Below, piece after piece: positions 15,309-24,486 of a DNA stretch of 64,000 bases (position 1 is its first letter; each line of letters starts with the position of its first letter). Source of the stretch: Pannonibacter phragmitetus DSM 14782 (GTDB lineage Bacteria; Pseudomonadota; Alphaproteobacteria; Rhizobiales; Stappiaceae); NCBI RefSeq assembly GCF_000382365.1, contig NZ_KB908219.1, positions 124,001 to 188,000 on the forward strand, written 5' to 3'. A program made the translations under genes and the position numbers. Below the pieces are notes generated by a model. The model was not told where the DNA came from. It did not search any database and was given only the letters and a program-made list of their open reading frames with translations.

Positions 15309-18300
15309 TTGTTGAACGTTGTGAGGCATGCACGCCAGTGGGCCTCAGCCAGGGTCCACGCAGCGTCCCGGACTATTCCGGGAGCGGCCGTTCTGTGCCG
15401 CAGCCTTGCCGTTTTGCTTGCCGTGTCCTTGCCGCTGATGCCCTTGACCCAGGCCCATGGCCAGACGGCAGAAGCCGTGGACATGGAAGCGCGGGCCGAA
15501 GAGGGCTATGGCCGCATGATCCTGACCTTCAAGGACAGGACCCTGCTGCCGCACTATGATGCTGCCGTCACCAACAATGTGCTGCGTGTTGCCTTTGAGG
15601 CGCCGATCCAGATCAGCGTCGATGATGTCCCGCTGCAGCTGAGCGACTATGTTGCCATCGCCCGCCGCGATCCGGACGGCAGCGCCATCCGCTTTGCCCT
15701 CAAGGACAAGTTCCGGATCAATACGCTTGAGGCGGGCGAAAAGCTCTTCATCGACATTCTGCCGTCCAACTGGCAGGGCCTGCCCCCGGGGTTGCCGGAT
15801 GAAGTGGTGCGCGAGCTTGCCCGGCGCGCCGAAGAGGCCATGCGCCAGGTGCGCGCGCTTGAACAGGCGCGTCTGAAGGCGCAGGAGGGGCCCAAGGTCA
15901 CGCTCCATGTCGGGGATCACCCGACCTTCACACGTCTCGTCTTCGACTGGTCCATCCAGTTTGATACGGCCTTCGTGCGCGAGGACGATATCGTTCGCAT
16001 CACCTTCAATCATCCCGCGCAGCTGGATGTGGGGGATCTGCGTGCCCGTCTGCCGCGCGGCGTCGTCGATGCGACGGCCTTCATTGATGAGGGCAAACTC
16101 AAGTTTCTGATGCGCCTTGAGCCGGGCGTCGATATCCGGGCTTTTCGTGAAGAGCAAACCTATGTGATCGATATCAGTCCGCAAGAGGCGAAGGTGCCGG
16201 CGGATCCGGCCAACGCAGCCATAAACGATGCCATGGGTGCCGGGGAGCCTTCCGGAGCATCCGGCATGATCATCGCGCCGGGGAACCGGGATTATACGCC
16301 CCGCCAGCCTGAAGGTGCCCCTGCCTCCGGCGGCACGCAGCCGGGCCGGGATCCTGTTTTCGACGGGGTCGAGGGCGGTGGTGTCAGCCGCCCGAGGCCG
16401 GGAGCCATCGGCCCGCGTGTTGTACCCGAAACGCCGGTTGCGCAGAGTAATCCGGCGCCGGCAACTGAAACCGTTGAGGCTCAGGTTGACGTGGCTCTCG
16501 CGGAGCCTGCAGCCGGAGAGCCTGCTTTTCCTCTGCCGAGGGCAAAACCAGGGCCCGCAACGGAGCTGGCTTTGCAGGGGCCTGTGACAGACGTTGCGCA
16601 GCTCAGCCAGCCGGTCGTCATTCCGCCACTGGCCGGAGAGCCGGAGACGGTGGCTTCGGTCGCATTTGTTCCGCCTGCCCAGCAGGCGGCACCCGCCGCC
16701 CCACATGCCACAGGGGATGTTCCGCAAACGGCTCCCGTCGCAGCTGGGCCTGCTCAGGATGCAGGTGACCGTCTGATTGATGTGGTGCCGCTTGATCCCA
16801 TGCCACAGCCTGCAAGGAGCTCAGCGGCGCCTGCTGCCCAGGATCCTGTGCCGGCTGATCTGCCAGCAGTCATTGATGTGACCGGCGCGGCCCGGCCGCA
16901 GGCCAATGAACCCTGGCGGGCCACTGGCGGCAATGATGCTGCGGGCGAACAGGCGCAGGCAATTCCGCCCAGCATCTTCGGCGGACCGGCCCGTTCTCCC
17001 GAAAGCCTTCCGCCTGATGCGGCGGAAGCGACCCTGAACTTCGTAGCAGCCGAAGCCCGGCGCATCGGCAATTCCGTGCGTGTTGTGTTTCCTTTCCGGG
17101 AGCAGGTTTCGACCGCCCTGTTCCGGCGGAACAACAGCGTCTGGATGGTGTTCGACACCAGCTCGGCGATTGACGTGCGCGGCATGCGTTCTGCTCTCGG
17201 CGATATCGCCAGTGCGGTCGATATCCAGAGTTACGGTGATTTTTCGGTGCTGCGGGTGAACGTCAGCTCTGCGACGCTGGCCACCCTCGGTGCTGATGGC
17301 AACGCGTGGAATCTTGTCATCGGTGACATGATCGTCGAACCCTCGCGCCCGCTGCTGCTGGAGCGTACCGTGCGGCTGGACGGAGGGTCGGTGCTGCGGG
17401 TGTCCTTCCAGAACCCGCGTTATGTCCGCAAGTTTATTGATCCGGACGTGGGAGACGAAATCCACGCAGTGACCGGCTTTGGCCCTGCGCGTGGCCTGCT
17501 CAAGCCGCAGGGGTTTGTCGATCTGGATGCCCTGTCCTCGGCGCATGGCGTTGCGATTGTGCCCAAGTCGGACGGTGTCCGCGTGCAACTGGTGGGGGAT
17601 GATGTCATCCTCGAGAAGACTGATGGCCTGACGCTTTCCAGCAGCCACCTGCGGCAGGGGTCCGGCTCCTTTAACTCCATCGTCGCGGCTGACAATGTAG
17701 CCTCCATTGAGTTCTCCAACCTGACGACCTCTGCGCCGGAAGATTTCATCCGCCGCCGCAGCGAGCTTGAAGCGGCCATGGCAGCTGCTCCGGAAGGGCG
17801 GCGGCAGGGGCCGAGGCTCGATTTGGCCCGGTTCTATCTGGCTCACGTGTTCCCTCATGAATCCCTTGGTCTGATGGAACTGGCGCTGGAAGAGGAGCCG
17901 GCCCTGGCGCAGGACCCAATGTTCAATCTCATGATGGGCGCCGCGCAGACGCTTGCCGGCCGGCCGCGGGAGGCTTTGCCCTTTCTGAGCCGTCATGATC
18001 TCAAGAACAATCCGGATGCGGCTGTCTGGCAGACCATTGTCGAAGTCGCCCTTGGCCAGTGGGCTCCGGCGCGCGCCGCACTTGGTCGTGGCCGTTCTGT
18101 CATCGGCAACTACCCGGTCAACATTCAGGCCGAGTTCAATCTGGCGGCCGCGCAGGCCATGGTGGAGCTGAATGATTTCGGCATGGCCAATGTCATTCTT
18201 GCCGAGATCGAACCCGCGCTCATCACCCCGCAGCAGGCGACCCGCTATGACCTTCTGCGTGGCCGCGTTGCCGATGCGTCGGGCCGCTCGCTGGAGGCTC

Positions 18301-19442
18301 TGACAGCCTTTGATCTCGTCGCCCGCAGTTTTGACCGGCCGCGCGCGGCCGAGGCGCAATACCGGGCGCTGCGTATCCGCTACCGGGACGGGGAAATCGG
18401 GATCGACAATGCGATCAACGAGCTCGGCGGCCTTGCCGCCGCCTGGCGCGGCGATGAAACGGAACTGAAGACGCTGCGGCTGCTTGCCCAGCTTCATGCG
18501 GAGAAGGGCAATTACCGCGAGGCCTTCGAAGCGATGAAATCTGCGCTTCAGGCACAGCCGGACTCGGAGACGACACGCCTGCTGCAGGAGGAGATGTCTG
18601 CACTCTTTGCCAGCCTCTTCCTGCATGGCAAGGCGGAAGAAATGCCGGCGGTGAAGTCTCTGGCGCTGTTCTACGACTTCCGCGAACTGATGCCGGTGGG
18701 GCGGCAGGGGGACGAAATGGTCCGCAAGCTCGCCAAGCGGCTGGTTGAGGTGGACCTTCTGGATCAGGCTGCCGGTCTGTTGCAGCATCAGGTGGACAAC
18801 CGCCTGAAGGGCGCTGCCCGCGCCCAGATTGCGGCTGACCTTGGAGCCATCTATCTGATGGACCGCAAGCCGGAGCGTGCGCTTGCGGTGCTCAACCGCA
18901 CCCGTCAGGCAAACCTGCCTTCGTCCCTGGAGCGTCAGCGCAACATCATCGAAGCGCGCGCCATGACCGAGAGCGGGCGTCCGGATCTGGCGCTGGAACT
19001 GGTGCGCAACATGCGCGGCGCCGATGTGGACCGGTTGCGCGCCGATACCTTCTGGAAAGCGCAGAGCTGGCGTGAGGCCGGTGAGCAGTTGGAGGCCATG
19101 TATGGCTCGCGCTGGTCAGACAACATTCCCCTGGAGCAGATCGAGCGGGACGACATTCTGAAGGCAGCGATCGGCTACTCGCTCGCCGGCGACCAGCTCA
19201 GCCTTGACCGCCTGCGGACCAAATATGCGAAGAAGATGGCGGACAGTCCTCAGTCTGCGTCGTTCGAGGTGGTGACCCGGCCTATCGCGGCGCAGGGCGT
19301 CGAGTTTCTCGATGTGGTCAAGGGCATCGCTGCAACGGATACACTCGACACTTTCCTTCAGGAATACCGGCGCCAGTACATGTCGCCTTCAGCCGACAGT
19401 GGCAGCAGCTCATTGGCCAATGCCATGCCGGCCAATGGCTGA
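15309..19442 (+). CDS. Giant periplasmic beta-domain/TPR protein of the flagellar cluster
   Basis: About 1,377 residues, no assigned function. A signal-anchor (hydrophobic segment ending near PLTQAHGQ) is followed by two AMIN-like beta modules (about residues 60-155 and 195-290). A ~280-residue Pro/Ala-rich linker comes next, then two more beta modules (about 575-685 and 690-800) and a long helical TPR-type solenoid (about 820-1330, e.g. GNYREAFEAMKSALQAQPDS). The start is uncertain. TTG at 15309 follows AGAGGA by 11 bases; an earlier in-frame TTG is at 15285. It is last in fliL-fliM-DUF6468-motE. Beta modules of this type can bind peptidoglycan, and periplasmic TPR proteins such as Campylobacter PflA scaffold stators, so a motor scaffold is an attractive inference only. 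Confidence 0.85.
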   Translation: MLNVVRHARQWASARVHAASRTIPGAAVLCRSLAVLLAVSLPLMPLTQAHGQTAEAVDMEARAEEGYGRMILTFKDRTLLPHYDAAVTNNVLRVAFEAPIQISVDDVPLQLSDYVAIARRDPDGSAIRFALKDKFRINTLEAGEKLFIDILPSNWQGLPPGLPDEVVRELARRAEEAMRQVRALEQARLKAQEGPKVTLHVGDHPTFTRLVFDWSIQFDTAFVREDDIVRITFNHPAQLDVGDLRARLPRGVVDATAFIDEGKLKFLMRLEPGVDIRAFREEQTYVIDISPQEAKVPADPANAAINDAMGAGEPSGASGMIIAPGNRDYTPRQPEGAPASGGTQPGRDPVFDGVEGGGVSRPRPGAIGPRVVPETPVAQSNPAPATETVEAQVDVALAEPAAGEPAFPLPRAKPGPATELALQGPVTDVAQLSQPVVIPPLAGEPETVASVAFVPPAQQAAPAAPHATGDVPQTAPVAAGPAQDAGDRLIDVVPLDPMPQPARSSAAPAAQDPVPADLPAVIDVTGAARPQANEPWRATGGNDAAGEQAQAIPPSIFGGPARSPESLPPDAAEATLNFVAAEARRIGNSVRVVFPFREQVSTALFRRNNSVWMVFDTSSAIDVRGMRSALGDIASAVDIQSYGDFSVLRVNVSSATLATLGADGNAWNLVIGDMIVEPSRPLLLERTVRLDGGSVLRVSFQNPRYVRKFIDPDVGDEIHAVTGFGPARGLLKPQGFVDLDALSSAHGVAIVPKSDGVRVQLVGDDVILEKTDGLTLSSSHLRQGSGSFNSIVAADNVASIEFSNLTTSAPEDFIRRRSELEAAMAAAPEGRRQGPRLDLARFYLAHVFPHESLGLMELALEEEPALAQDPMFNLMMGAAQTLAGRPREALPFLSRHDLKNNPDAAVWQTIVEVALGQWAPARAALGRGRSVIGNYPVNIQAEFNLAAAQAMVELNDFGMANVILAEIEPALITPQQATRYDLLRGRVADASGRSLEALTAFDLVARSFDRPRAAEAQYRALRIRYRDGEIGIDNAINELGGLAAAWRGDETELKTLRLLAQLHAEKGNYREAFEAMKSALQAQPDSETTRLLQEEMSALFASLFLHGKAEEMPAVKSLALFYDFRELMPVGRQGDEMVRKLAKRLVEVDLLDQAAGLLQHQVDNRLKGAARAQIAADLGAIYLMDRKPERALAVLNRTRQANLPSSLERQRNIIEARAMTESGRPDLALELVRNMRGADVDRLRADTFWKAQSWREAGEQLEAMYGSRWSDNIPLEQIERDDILKAAIGYSLAGDQLSLDRLRTKYAKKMADSPQSASFEVVTRPIAAQGVEFLDVVKGIAATDTLDTFLQEYRRQYMSPSADSGSSSLANAMPANG

Positions 19443-19618
19443 GCCCGTATCCGGCACCAGGGGCAGTGGCTCCAGCCGCATAGGGGCAGCAGCGGCTTGA
19501 ACCTCTGCTGAAGCTTCCGCAGAAACTGATTCAGCTGCTGGAGAGATTGATTCAAGAACTGCCGGGATTGATTCCGGAAAATGTTCTAGTCCTTTGACCT
19601 GTATATCTTTTTGCGCCG

Positions 19619-20395
19619 CTAACCGGCGGCGCCAAAGCTTCTGACCAGACTTCCGGCCACGAGATACCAGCCATCCACAAGCACGAAGAAAATCAGCTTG
19701 AAGGGCAGGGAGATGACCACTGGCGGCAGCATCATCATGCCCATGGACATGAGGATGGAGGCGATCACCAGGTCGATGATCAGGAAGGGCAGATAGAGCA
19801 GGAAGCCGATCTCGAAGGCGCGGCGCAACTCGCTGATCATGAAGGCGGGGATCAGGACCTGAAAGCTCAGGTCCTGCGGGGTTTCCGGCGGGGCCTGACC
19901 GGAGAGCTCCTGAAACAGGGCGAGATCCTTTTCCCGCACCTGGGTCAGCATGAAGCCATGAAAAGGTTCTGAGGCCCGTTCAAACGCCTGATCGAACTCA
20001 ATGGTACCTTCCACCAGCGGCTGGATGCCCTCATTATAGGCCGTCTGCAGGACGGGTGCCATGATGAAGGCCGTGAGGAAGAGGGCAAGCGACACCATCA
20101 CCGTATTGGGTGGTGCGGTCTGCAGGCCGATGGCCGAACGCAGCAGCGACAGAACCACGACAATGCGGGTGAAGCTGGTCACCATGACGAGGATCGAAGG
20201 TGCCAGGCTGAGGACCGTCATCAGCGCGACAAGCTGCAGGGCGCGCTGTGTGACGCCCGTGCCCTCGCCGAAGCCGATGGTTATGTCCTGCGCCAGTGCC
20301 GGAACGGCAAGCATCACTGCTGCTGCCCCGGCCAGAGCGAATGCTGTCAGGCGCACATATCTGGCGGATCTGGTTGCGCCCTTGCGACCGCTCAT
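19619..20395 (-). CDS. fliP: Flagellar export gate protein FliP
   Basis: A 258-residue integral membrane protein that forms the export gate core with FliQ and FliR. A cleavable signal peptide (about residues 1-35, ending AVPALA) precedes four membrane segments. The family signatures MTSFTRIVVVLSLLRSAIG and FMISELRRAFEIGF are intact, as is the last helix region MMMLPPVVISLPFKLI. Length is standard. Its start overlaps the fliO stop by four bases. In this genome fliOP is separated from fliQR, which lie on the other strand from 24487. Confidence 0.97.
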   Translation of the reverse strand: MSGRKGATRSARYVRLTAFALAGAAAVMLAVPALAQDITIGFGEGTGVTQRALQLVALMTVLSLAPSILVMVTSFTRIVVVLSLLRSAIGLQTAPPNTVMVSLALFLTAFIMAPVLQTAYNEGIQPLVEGTIEFDQAFERASEPFHGFMLTQVREKDLALFQELSGQAPPETPQDLSFQVLIPAFMISELRRAFEIGFLLYLPFLIIDLVIASILMSMGMMMLPPVVISLPFKLIFFVLVDGWYLVAGSLVRSFGAAG

Positions 20396-22593
20396 TTGCG
20401 CTCTTGCGTGCCGATTTCAGACAGGAGTCGGGCCATCTCTTCTTCAATGGCTGTCACGCCGGGATTGTCGCGGACGGACTGGACCTTGATCTCCGGTGCC
20501 GCGCCCGGCTGCTCTGCCTCGCTGTCCTGAGATGCGTCAGGTTCCGGTGCGGGGGCGTTGGGAGCTTCTGCCTCTTGTGCTGCGGCCTGAACTGGAACCT
20601 CAACTGGAGCCTGAACCGGAGCTTGGGCTGCAGCCGGTGCGGAAGCCGGGGATTTGCTCTGCAGATGACCGTCGAGAACATCTGCCAGAGCATCGGCCAA
20701 CAGGTCGTCTGTCATGTCACCCTGTGCTGCCTTTGCCGGTTCTGCAGAGGGACGTGCAGGGGCGAGCGGGGCGAACAGGTCCTCTTCGTCTGCTGCAGCC
20801 TCCGTGGTGCCGCCGCTCCTGTCGTCTGCCTGGGCAGGGCTTGCAGAGCTTTCGGTCTGCCGGGGCGTCTGCGCCGTATCGTCCTGCGGAGCTGCGGGGC
20901 TTGCGGTCTTTGCCGATGCCTGTACCGGTGCAACCTCTGTTGCTGCTTCGCTCTGCGTTTCGGCGGCTGCAGGTGCGTCAGTGGAGGTGCCGGCCGGTGC
21001 CGGGCCTGCGTCTGTCGTGTTCGCCTGTACTGCCGTCTGTGAGCCGCCGGGCGCGCCTGAGTTGCCGCGGTAGCTTGCCGCACGGGCTGGATCCAGCCGG
21101 AGATACGGATTGGTGGCCAGGGAACCCAGGCCTTCGCCGCTGCGCTCTGCGAGGCTGCGAACTTCGGCCGAAGCTGCCGGGGCAGCGGGTGATGTGCCTG
21201 CAGATGCAGTGGTGTTTTGAGCTGCAGGCTGCGCCCGGACGGCGTCTGCCGCCGGTGCCTCACCCTGCGCCGGGGTCTGGCCGGCAGTCAGAGGATTCTG
21301 GAACGCAGTGCGCGCACGCGCTGCCGGGCCTGAAGACGGCGGGGTGACCTGACGGCGCGGCTCGGGCTCGGGTGCCGGAGCCTGAACATCTGCCGGTGCG
21401 GGCCGGGCAAAGGTACGTGCAAGACCTGCAACGGCAGCGCCTGCTGCAGCAACCGAGGCACCAGCTTTCTGGGTAAGGGCCGAGGCGGCCGACTGAACCG
21501 TTTCGGCAGCTGCAGGCGTCCCCGGAGCGGTTTGTCCAGCGGGCTGAACTGGAGCCTGAACTGGCGTCTGGGTTGCGGCTCTGACCGCAGGAGCAGTGAC
21601 CTCCGGTGCGCGCATGGCAGGTTCGGAAGCCCGCAGGGCCGGGCTGGCCGGAGCAGCAGGTGCCGTCACTGACGGTGCCACTGGTGCAGGAGTTGGGGAA
21701 GCTCCGCCCGACATGGCCTCCGCCGCGCGGGCGCGCAGGGTCTTGATCGTGTCGAGCGGTGAGGTCACCGGCTTGAGCTCCGGACCTGCGCTGCTTGCCG
21801 GCTGTACGGAGGGCGCCTGGGCGGCGTGCGGCGCGGATGACTGGAAGGTCTGGGCCTTGGCCGCCAGCGCTTCAGGTGCCGGCGCCGGTGCAAGGGGGCG
21901 CGGGGCAGAAGGAGCGGAGGCTTGCAGTGCCGGTGCGGCGTCGAGCTGAGGCTCGCTTTGTCCGCGCGCACGCGCGCTGGCCGCAAGGCTGCCTGCAGCG
22001 GCAGCTGCACGGGCCGCAAGATTTGCGGCAAGGCGCTGCGGCCCGGAGGCTGCGGTCTGCGGCTTTTCGGCTGCAGGCGCCTGGGCGCGCAATGGCGGGG
22101 TGGCCGGAGCGGAAGGGGCAGATCCGAAGGAGGAGGCAGCGGGCGATGCCGTCATGGCTGCAGCAGGGGTTGCTGCCGGGGCTGCAACAGGAGCCGCAAC
22201 GGGTGCAGGGGCGGGAACCGGCATCTCGCCCGTGTCATAATCCGCCACTCCATACGCTGCCATCTGGCGCTGGTAGTTTGTTGCAACCGGCGTGCCGCGG
22301 ATGATCGTCTGCTCGACCACCACATCGGTCGGGCCGCCGACGAGGATCAGATGCTCCACATTGTCACGGCGCACGAGCAGCAGGCGGCGGCGGGTGTCAA
22401 TGTTCATGGCATCCATCACCGCAATGCGCGGCTGGCGGTTGCGGCCCGCGTTGATGCGGTTGCCGGTGAACTGCCGCAGGAAATGGACCATCAGGCCGAT
22501 CAATGCGAAGACAATGGCCAGCGCAATGATGAAAGACATCGCCCGTGCGATGCCGTCTCCGACGCCGAAAGTATCCGCGATCCACTCGTACAT
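20392..22593 (-). CDS. fliO: FliO-like export protein with very long disordered tail
   Basis: A 733-residue protein. Only the first ~115 residues form the FliO domain: one membrane helix (about 17-41) and a short cytoplasmic beta region with AVMDAMNIDTRRRLLLVRRD and HLILVGGPTDVVVEQTI. The remaining ~600 residues are Ala/Pro/Gln/Thr-rich and probably disordered, interrupted by short islands that look conserved in style (DTIKTLRARAAEAM, LATNPYLRLDPARAASYR, MTDDLLADALADVLDGHL, and the end GVTAIEEEMARLLSEIGTQE). FliO helps FliP oligomerise during export gate assembly. Typical FliO is 100-150 residues, so the tail is exceptional. A 4-base overlap with fliP supports the name. Confidence 0.85.
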   Translation of the reverse strand: MYEWIADTFGVGDGIARAMSFIIALAIVFALIGLMVHFLRQFTGNRINAGRNRQPRIAVMDAMNIDTRRRLLLVRRDNVEHLILVGGPTDVVVEQTIIRGTPVATNYQRQMAAYGVADYDTGEMPVPAPAPVAAPVAAPAATPAAAMTASPAASSFGSAPSAPATPPLRAQAPAAEKPQTAASGPQRLAANLAARAAAAAGSLAASARARGQSEPQLDAAPALQASAPSAPRPLAPAPAPEALAAKAQTFQSSAPHAAQAPSVQPASSAGPELKPVTSPLDTIKTLRARAAEAMSGGASPTPAPVAPSVTAPAAPASPALRASEPAMRAPEVTAPAVRAATQTPVQAPVQPAGQTAPGTPAAAETVQSAASALTQKAGASVAAAGAAVAGLARTFARPAPADVQAPAPEPEPRRQVTPPSSGPAARARTAFQNPLTAGQTPAQGEAPAADAVRAQPAAQNTTASAGTSPAAPAASAEVRSLAERSGEGLGSLATNPYLRLDPARAASYRGNSGAPGGSQTAVQANTTDAGPAPAGTSTDAPAAAETQSEAATEVAPVQASAKTASPAAPQDDTAQTPRQTESSASPAQADDRSGGTTEAAADEEDLFAPLAPARPSAEPAKAAQGDMTDDLLADALADVLDGHLQSKSPASAPAAAQAPVQAPVEVPVQAAAQEAEAPNAPAPEPDASQDSEAEQPGAAPEIKVQSVRDNPGVTAIEEEMARLLSEIGTQERK

Positions 22594-23154
22594 ACCAACC
22601 TCATTACTCTGCGCCGGACTGGCGGCCGCCTCCTTGCCGGGTCAGGCGCCAGATCTCCCTTGCATTCAAGCTGCGGAGCGGACCTCTGCCCCGCCTGCGT
22701 GATAGATCAGTGCTGCAAATAGCATCTGCAGGCGCTTAGGTATACATCCCAGTTACACGCGAGCCCGTTACAGCGCTTCACTTGCGCCTCGCCAGACTTG
22801 CGAGCCTGCCCCCTGCGCAGCCGCCACTGCCCTGAACTCCGGCTCTGCCCAATTGCTGGCCCAGTCGCTGACCAGTTTCCTGGGCCGGTGCTTCTGCTCC
22901 CGGCCGGCTTTCCTGTCCAGCATCCATGGCAGGGGACTTTAGCGGCGGAAGCTTGCGCCGCCCAGTTCTTCCCTGCATGATTCTGACTGGACAAATGCCA
23001 CAAGGCTGCAATTCGGACCTGTCGAATCGGCTGCACCCCTCAAATATTAACAGGGGCAGGCAAAAAGTGCCGGGTGATTTCGGTATTTGCGGCCATGTTT
23101 GATCAGGTTGTTTACGAGTTTCCACGGAAAACCGCGCCCTTTTCGCAAAAATCA
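22594..23154. other. Divergent intergenic region between fliO and flgB
   Basis: About 560 bases before the CtrA-like boxes, with no convincing gene. A 125-codon open frame on the minus strand here lacks family resemblance and I do not call it. The last 60 bases are A/T-richer than the surroundings. Promoters for fliOP (minus) and flgBC-fliEQR-flhB (plus) must both lie here. Confidence 0.5.
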
Positions 23155-23180
23155 TTAACGTGCCATTAACTTTCCGTTAA
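23155..23180. promoter_or_regulatory. Two overlapping perfect CtrA-like boxes before flgB
   Basis: TTAA at 23155-23158, 23166-23169 and 23177-23180, each pair separated by exactly seven bases, gives two perfect TTAA-N7-TTAA sites sharing the middle half. They end 36 bases before the flgB start. In Caulobacter the early flagellar operons at the top of the hierarchy are activated by CtrA. cckA, which encodes the kinase controlling CtrA, is the last gene of this same run. Confidence 0.8.
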
Positions 23181-23216
23181 CCCTTTGAGCGGCAGTGTTT
23201 GCCGAAGTGTTAACGA

Positions 23217-23633
23217 ATGGTGACTCGCATGTCTCTGACCGACCTGCCGATGTTCCGGGCGATCAAGTCCAAAATGCAGTGGCATCAGGCCCGGCAGGGC
23301 GTGCTGGCCGAAAATGTCGCCAACGCGGATACGCCGGGATACCGGGCGCGAGAACTCAAGGCCTTTAAGGTCGATGAGGATCTGAAGCTGGCCAAGCCGG
23401 GGCTCGAGACGGTGCGAACCCAGGCTGGGCATCTTTCGGGTGTGATGCGTGCATCCTCCGGAGGCGGTCAGATTTCTCCCAGCACCTTCGAGACGACGCC
23501 GGATGGCAACAATGTGGTTCTCGAAGAGCAGATGATGAAAGTCACGCAGAACCAGATGGAGTTTCAGGCGGCAGCGACGCTCTACAGCCGCAGCATGAAG
23601 CTTCTCAAGACAGCCATTGGCAAGTCTGCCTGA
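23217..23633 (+). CDS. flgB: Flagellar proximal rod protein FlgB
   Basis: A 138-residue rod subunit, first to assemble above the MS ring. It shows the rod N-terminal motif as VLAENVANADTPGYRARELK (about residues 28-47) and the C-terminal helix with NQMEFQAAATLYSRSMKLLK. Two in-frame ATGs are possible (23217 and 23229); neither has a strong Shine-Dalgarno, and I use the first. It opens the operon flgB-flgC-fliE-fliQ-fliR-flhB, driven by the tandem CtrA-like boxes just upstream. Confidence 0.96.
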   Translation: MVTRMSLTDLPMFRAIKSKMQWHQARQGVLAENVANADTPGYRARELKAFKVDEDLKLAKPGLETVRTQAGHLSGVMRASSGGGQISPSTFETTPDGNNVVLEEQMMKVTQNQMEFQAAATLYSRSMKLLKTAIGKSA

Positions 23634-23666
23634 GGCGGGCTTTGAACACTTGCAAAGGAGAGTGCC

Positions 23667-24077
23667 ATGGATCTGACCAAGACGCTGTTCGTATCGGCTT
23701 CCGGGCTCAAGGCCCAGACGGGCCGCATCCGTGTGATCGCGGAGAACATTGCCAACGCGGATTCAACGGGCCGCACGCCGCAGGAAGACCCTTACCGCCG
23801 CAAGATCCCGACGTTCACCAACCGCTTCGAGAAGGCGCTCGACGCGGAAGTCGTCGCCCTGGGCCGGATCCAGGAAGACCAGTCGCAGTTTCCGACCCGC
23901 TACGAGCCCGGCCATCCGGCCGCCGATGCGGAAGGCAACGTGCGCATGCCCAACGTGAATTCGCTGGTGGAAAGCGTCGACATGCGTGAGGCGCAGCGCT
24001 CTTACGAAGCGAACCTGAACGTCATCGAAACAACCCGCAGCATGCTGCAGCGGACCATCGACATCCTGCGCGGCTGA
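23667..24077 (+). CDS. flgC: Flagellar proximal rod protein FlgC
   Basis: A 136-residue rod protein with the N-terminal motif RVIAENIANADSTGRTP (about residues 22-38), the central YEPGHPAADAEGNVRMPNVN signature and the C-terminal SYEANLNVIETTRSMLQRTI helix. Length and position directly after flgB are standard. It is preceded by AAGGAGAGTGCC, a good ribosome-binding site. Confidence 0.97.
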   Translation: MDLTKTLFVSASGLKAQTGRIRVIAENIANADSTGRTPQEDPYRRKIPTFTNRFEKALDAEVVALGRIQEDQSQFPTRYEPGHPAADAEGNVRMPNVNSLVESVDMREAQRSYEANLNVIETTRSMLQRTIDILRG

Positions 24078-24123
24078 CCCTTCGGCTGGCGCATTCGAAC
24101 CTGAACCCAGAGGATAATCCATC

Positions 24124-24450
24124 ATGGCTATTCCATCCGTTGCCGCGAATGCCTATCAGACGATGGCCCGCCTCGGACAGCAGGGGCAGGGGCTTGGCGG
24201 CGGCGAAGGAGCTGCCGGTGCCCTTACCCAGACTCCGGATTTCGGCGGCATGGTTCGCGACGCTGTCAGTTCCGTCACCGATGCCGGGCAGAAGTCCGAG
24301 GGCATGGCCCTTGGCCTTGTCCAGGGCAAGGCAGATGTGGTTGATGTGGTAACGGCCATTGCGGAAACGGAAGTCGCGCTGGAAACGATGGTGTCCGTGC
24401 GTGACCGCGTGATTGCGGCCTACGAGGAAATCATGCGCATGTCGATCTGA
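24124..24450 (+). CDS. fliE: Flagellar hook-basal body adaptor FliE
   Basis: A 108-residue export substrate that joins the MS ring to the proximal rod and is needed to open the export gate. The C-terminal core QGKADVVDVVTAIAETEVAL (about residues 67-86) with the following VRDRVIAAYEEIMRM helix is the FliE signature. The N-terminal half is Gly-rich and variable, as usual. It follows flgC by 46 bases. Confidence 0.95.
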   Translation: MAIPSVAANAYQTMARLGQQGQGLGGGEGAAGALTQTPDFGGMVRDAVSSVTDAGQKSEGMALGLVQGKADVVDVVTAIAETEVALETMVSVRDRVIAAYEEIMRMSI

Positions 24451-24486
24451 TGCCGGATCGCGGCGGGACAAGGGGCTGACAGCCAG

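Noticed and set aside
16821-18788. 655-codon minus-strand frame opposite the TPR gene
   Set aside because: It is antisense to a coherent protein with recognisable modules; no own features.
19505-19600. Leucine-rich amphipathic reading (LLKLPQKLIQLLERLIQELP) just after the TPR gene, in another frame
   Set aside because: It has no start codon and follows an in-frame stop. It could be a remnant of a frameshifted C-terminus, but the TPR protein already ends plausibly, so I do not annotate it.
22778-23155. 125-codon minus-strand frame in the fliO-flgB space
   Set aside because: No ribosome-binding site worth naming, no family resemblance, and it would cover the region where the divergent promoters must lie.
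23190-23202. GGCAGTGTTTGC considered as a sigma-54 promoter before flgB
   Set aside because: The GG-to-GC spacing is eight bases where sigma-54 needs ten, and the CtrA-like boxes explain the promoter better.
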